Shown here one piece after another: positions 7,630-9,187 of a DNA stretch of 9,187 nt. Position 1 is the stretch's first letter, and the number at the start of each line of letters is the position of its first letter. The notes beneath the pieces are model-generated. The model made no database searches and was not told the DNA's origin. It saw nothing but the letters and a program-made list of their open reading frames with translations. Position numbers and translations under genes: made by a program. Source of the stretch: an uncultured Prevotella sp. (lineage in GTDB: Bacteria > Bacteroidota > Bacteroidia > Bacteroidales > Bacteroidaceae); the NCBI GenBank assembly GCA_900546605.1, contig URDV01000079.1, positions 1 through 9,187 of the forward strand, in the 5' to 3' direction.

Positions 7630-9187
7630 ATGAATTCATTTGATTTGCAATCAAAATATAGCCCTATGGGCGACCAACCTGAGGCTATCAAACAACTTAC
7701 GACAGGTGTGCTAAATGGCACACCTGCTCAAGTGCTTTTAGGCGTAACAGGTTCAGGCAAGACATTTACCGTAGCTAATGTTATCAAAAATGTAAACAAA
7801 CCTACTTTAGTCTTAAGTCACAACAAAACTTTGGCTGCACAATTATACACCGAGTTTAAAGGGTTCTTTCCACACAACGCAGTTGAATACTACGTATCAT
7901 ATTACGACTATTACCAACCCGAAGCCTACATAGCTTCCACCGATACCTATATTGAAAAAGATTTAGCCATAAATGAAGATATTGACAAGCTACGATTAGC
8001 TGCGACATCAGCCTTACTATCTGGCCGAAATGATGTAATTGTAGTGTCATCAGTCTCATGCATTTACGGAATGGGCAACCCAGCTGCATTTTATGAGAAT
8101 GTAGTAGAACTTAAGGTAGGCAAATGCATATCTATTAACTCTTTGTTAAACCATTTAGTAAGCAGTCTTTACACACGTAATGATGTAGCCCCCAAGGCAG
8201 GTAATTTTCGCGTAAAGGGTGATACCATAGACATCTACTTGGCATATGCCGATGAAATAATACGCGTGTGCTTTTGGGATGACGAAATAGATAGTATTGA
8301 AGAGGTTGACGCCCTATCGGGCATGAGATTAAACACCTACGATGAGTATAAGGTCTACCCAGCCAACTTGTTTCTGACATCAAAGGAGACGCAAGAATTA
8401 GCTATACGCAACATACAAGACGACTTGGTAAAACAAGTACAAATGTTTGAGGAAATGGGCAAAACGCTCGAGGCCAAACGTTTAAAAGAACGTGTTGAGT
8501 ATGATATTGAAATGATACGTGAATTAGGACATTGTGCTGGTATTGAAAACTATTCGCGCTACTTTGATGGTCGCGAAGCTGGCACGCGTCCCTTCTGTTT
8601 ACTCGACTTTTTTCCAAAGGATTTTCTTATTGTTATTGACGAGAGCCATGTCACCATTCCGCAAATACGTGCCATGTATGGTGGTGATCGTTCACGCAAA
8701 GAATCTTTAGTAAACTATGGTTTCCGCTTACCTGCTGCTATGGACAATCGTCCCCTCAAGTTTGAAGAGTTTCATGAAATGGCCAAACAGGTTATATACA
8801 TCAGCGCTACGCCTGCTGATTATGAGTTAGCCGAAAGTGAGGGCGTGGTAGTTGACCAAGTGATACGTCCAACAGGCTTGCTTGATCCCCCCATTGAAGT
8901 ACGCGACACAGACTACCCCGTTGACGACTTAATGGAGGAGATTCGTAAAGCCAAAACTAATAATGATCGTGTGTTAGTAACCACCTTAACCAAGCGAATG
9001 GCTGAGGAGTTAACGGACTATTTACTCAAAAATGATATTAACACAGCCTACATACATAGCGATGTTGACACTTTAGAGCGTGTGCAAATAATGGAGGATT
9101 TGCGTAGGGGCATATATGATGTGTTAGTGGGTGTCAACTTATTGCGTGAGGGACTTGATTTGCCTGAGGTTGCTTTAGTTGCTATCC
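7630..9187 (+). CDS. uvrB: UvrB, excinuclease ABC subunit B (3' end beyond window)
   Basis: UvrB is the DNA-damage verification helicase of nucleotide excision repair; it loads with UvrA and recruits UvrC for incision. I translated 519 codons without a stop, about three quarters of the usual 670-680 residues. Seen in order: an N-terminus typical of the family (SKYSPMGDQPEAI at 8-20), Walker A GVTGSGKT at 38-45, the beta-hairpin YYVSYYDYYQPEAY at 87-100 that inserts between DNA strands, the UvrA-interacting region around 158-250 (YTRNDVAPKAGNFRVKGD), the Walker B DESH at 337-340, YGGDRSRKESLVNYGFRLP, ISATP at 391-395, and helicase motif VI-like GVNLLREGLDLPEV from 501. The C-terminal UvrC-binding UVR motif would lie outside the window. 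The ATG at 7630 gives the canonical N-terminus. No Shine-Dalgarno or convincing own promoter is seen in the 142-base gap, so partial read-through from the transporter is possible. Confidence 0.97.
   Translation, partial: MNSFDLQSKYSPMGDQPEAIKQLTTGVLNGTPAQVLLGVTGSGKTFTVANVIKNVNKPTLVLSHNKTLAAQLYTEFKGFFPHNAVEYYVSYYDYYQPEAYIASTDTYIEKDLAINEDIDKLRLAATSALLSGRNDVIVVSSVSCIYGMGNPAAFYENVVELKVGKCISINSLLNHLVSSLYTRNDVAPKAGNFRVKGDTIDIYLAYADEIIRVCFWDDEIDSIEEVDALSGMRLNTYDEYKVYPANLFLTSKETQELAIRNIQDDLVKQVQMFEEMGKTLEAKRLKERVEYDIEMIRELGHCAGIENYSRYFDGREAGTRPFCLLDFFPKDFLIVIDESHVTIPQIRAMYGGDRSRKESLVNYGFRLPAAMDNRPLKFEEFHEMAKQVIYISATPADYELAESEGVVVDQVIRPTGLLDPPIEVRDTDYPVDDLMEEIRKAKTNNDRVLVTTLTKRMAEELTDYLLKNDINTAYIHSDVDTLERVQIMEDLRRGIYDVLVGVNLLREGLDLPEVALVAI

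Noticed and set aside
7856..8617. Three minus-strand frames of 71-82 codons opposite uvrB
   Set aside because: The plus strand encodes an unbroken UvrB with all motifs; these are shadows.

Overview
The window looks like a chromosomal segment of a Bacteroidota bacterium, most likely order Bacteroidales (Prevotella/Bacteroides-like). Three things point there. FeoA is fused to FeoB in the Bacteroidales manner. A glycosyltransferase carries a C-terminal GalT/HIT-like domain that I associate with Bacteroides-type DUF4922 proteins. Three intergenic regions hold the Bacteroidota promoter pattern (TTTG or TTG at about -33, then 19-20 bases, then TAnnTTTG at about -7), and Shine-Dalgarno sequences are weak or absent. 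I see no tRNA, rRNA, CRISPR array, insertion sequence or phage gene.

Layout. Bases 1-2072, minus strand: the first 690 codons of a large multidomain glycosyltransferase whose C-terminus lies beyond the left edge. Bases 2073-2396: a divergent intergenic region with one promoter for each flanking gene and a perfect 7-bp inverted repeat that touches the -33 element of the iron gene. Bases 2397-5042, plus: a FeoA-FeoB fusion for ferrous iron uptake, followed by a strong hairpin terminator. Bases 5238-7487, plus: a PiT-family phosphate transporter with a PhoU-like cytoplasmic C-terminal domain, behind its own promoter. Bases 7488-7629: a short spacer with a GC-rich hairpin. Bases 7630-9187, plus: uvrB, cut by the right edge after about 519 codons.

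The genes do not form one pathway. Each appears to be its own transcription unit: iron import, phosphate import, nucleotide excision repair and a surface-glycan or sugar-metabolism enzyme. The open-ended minus-strand gene and uvrB are intact across the window, with no stop codon or frameshift in my reading.

The most unusual points are (1) a roughly 45-residue, four-cysteine insertion in the FeoB G domain between switch I and the DxxG motif; (2) the GT-GT2-GalT/HIT-like fusion on the minus strand; (3) the palindrome at the feoAB promoter, a candidate operator; and (4) the PiT-PhoU-like fusion. None is proven to be a new system; the first is the best candidate for something undescribed.
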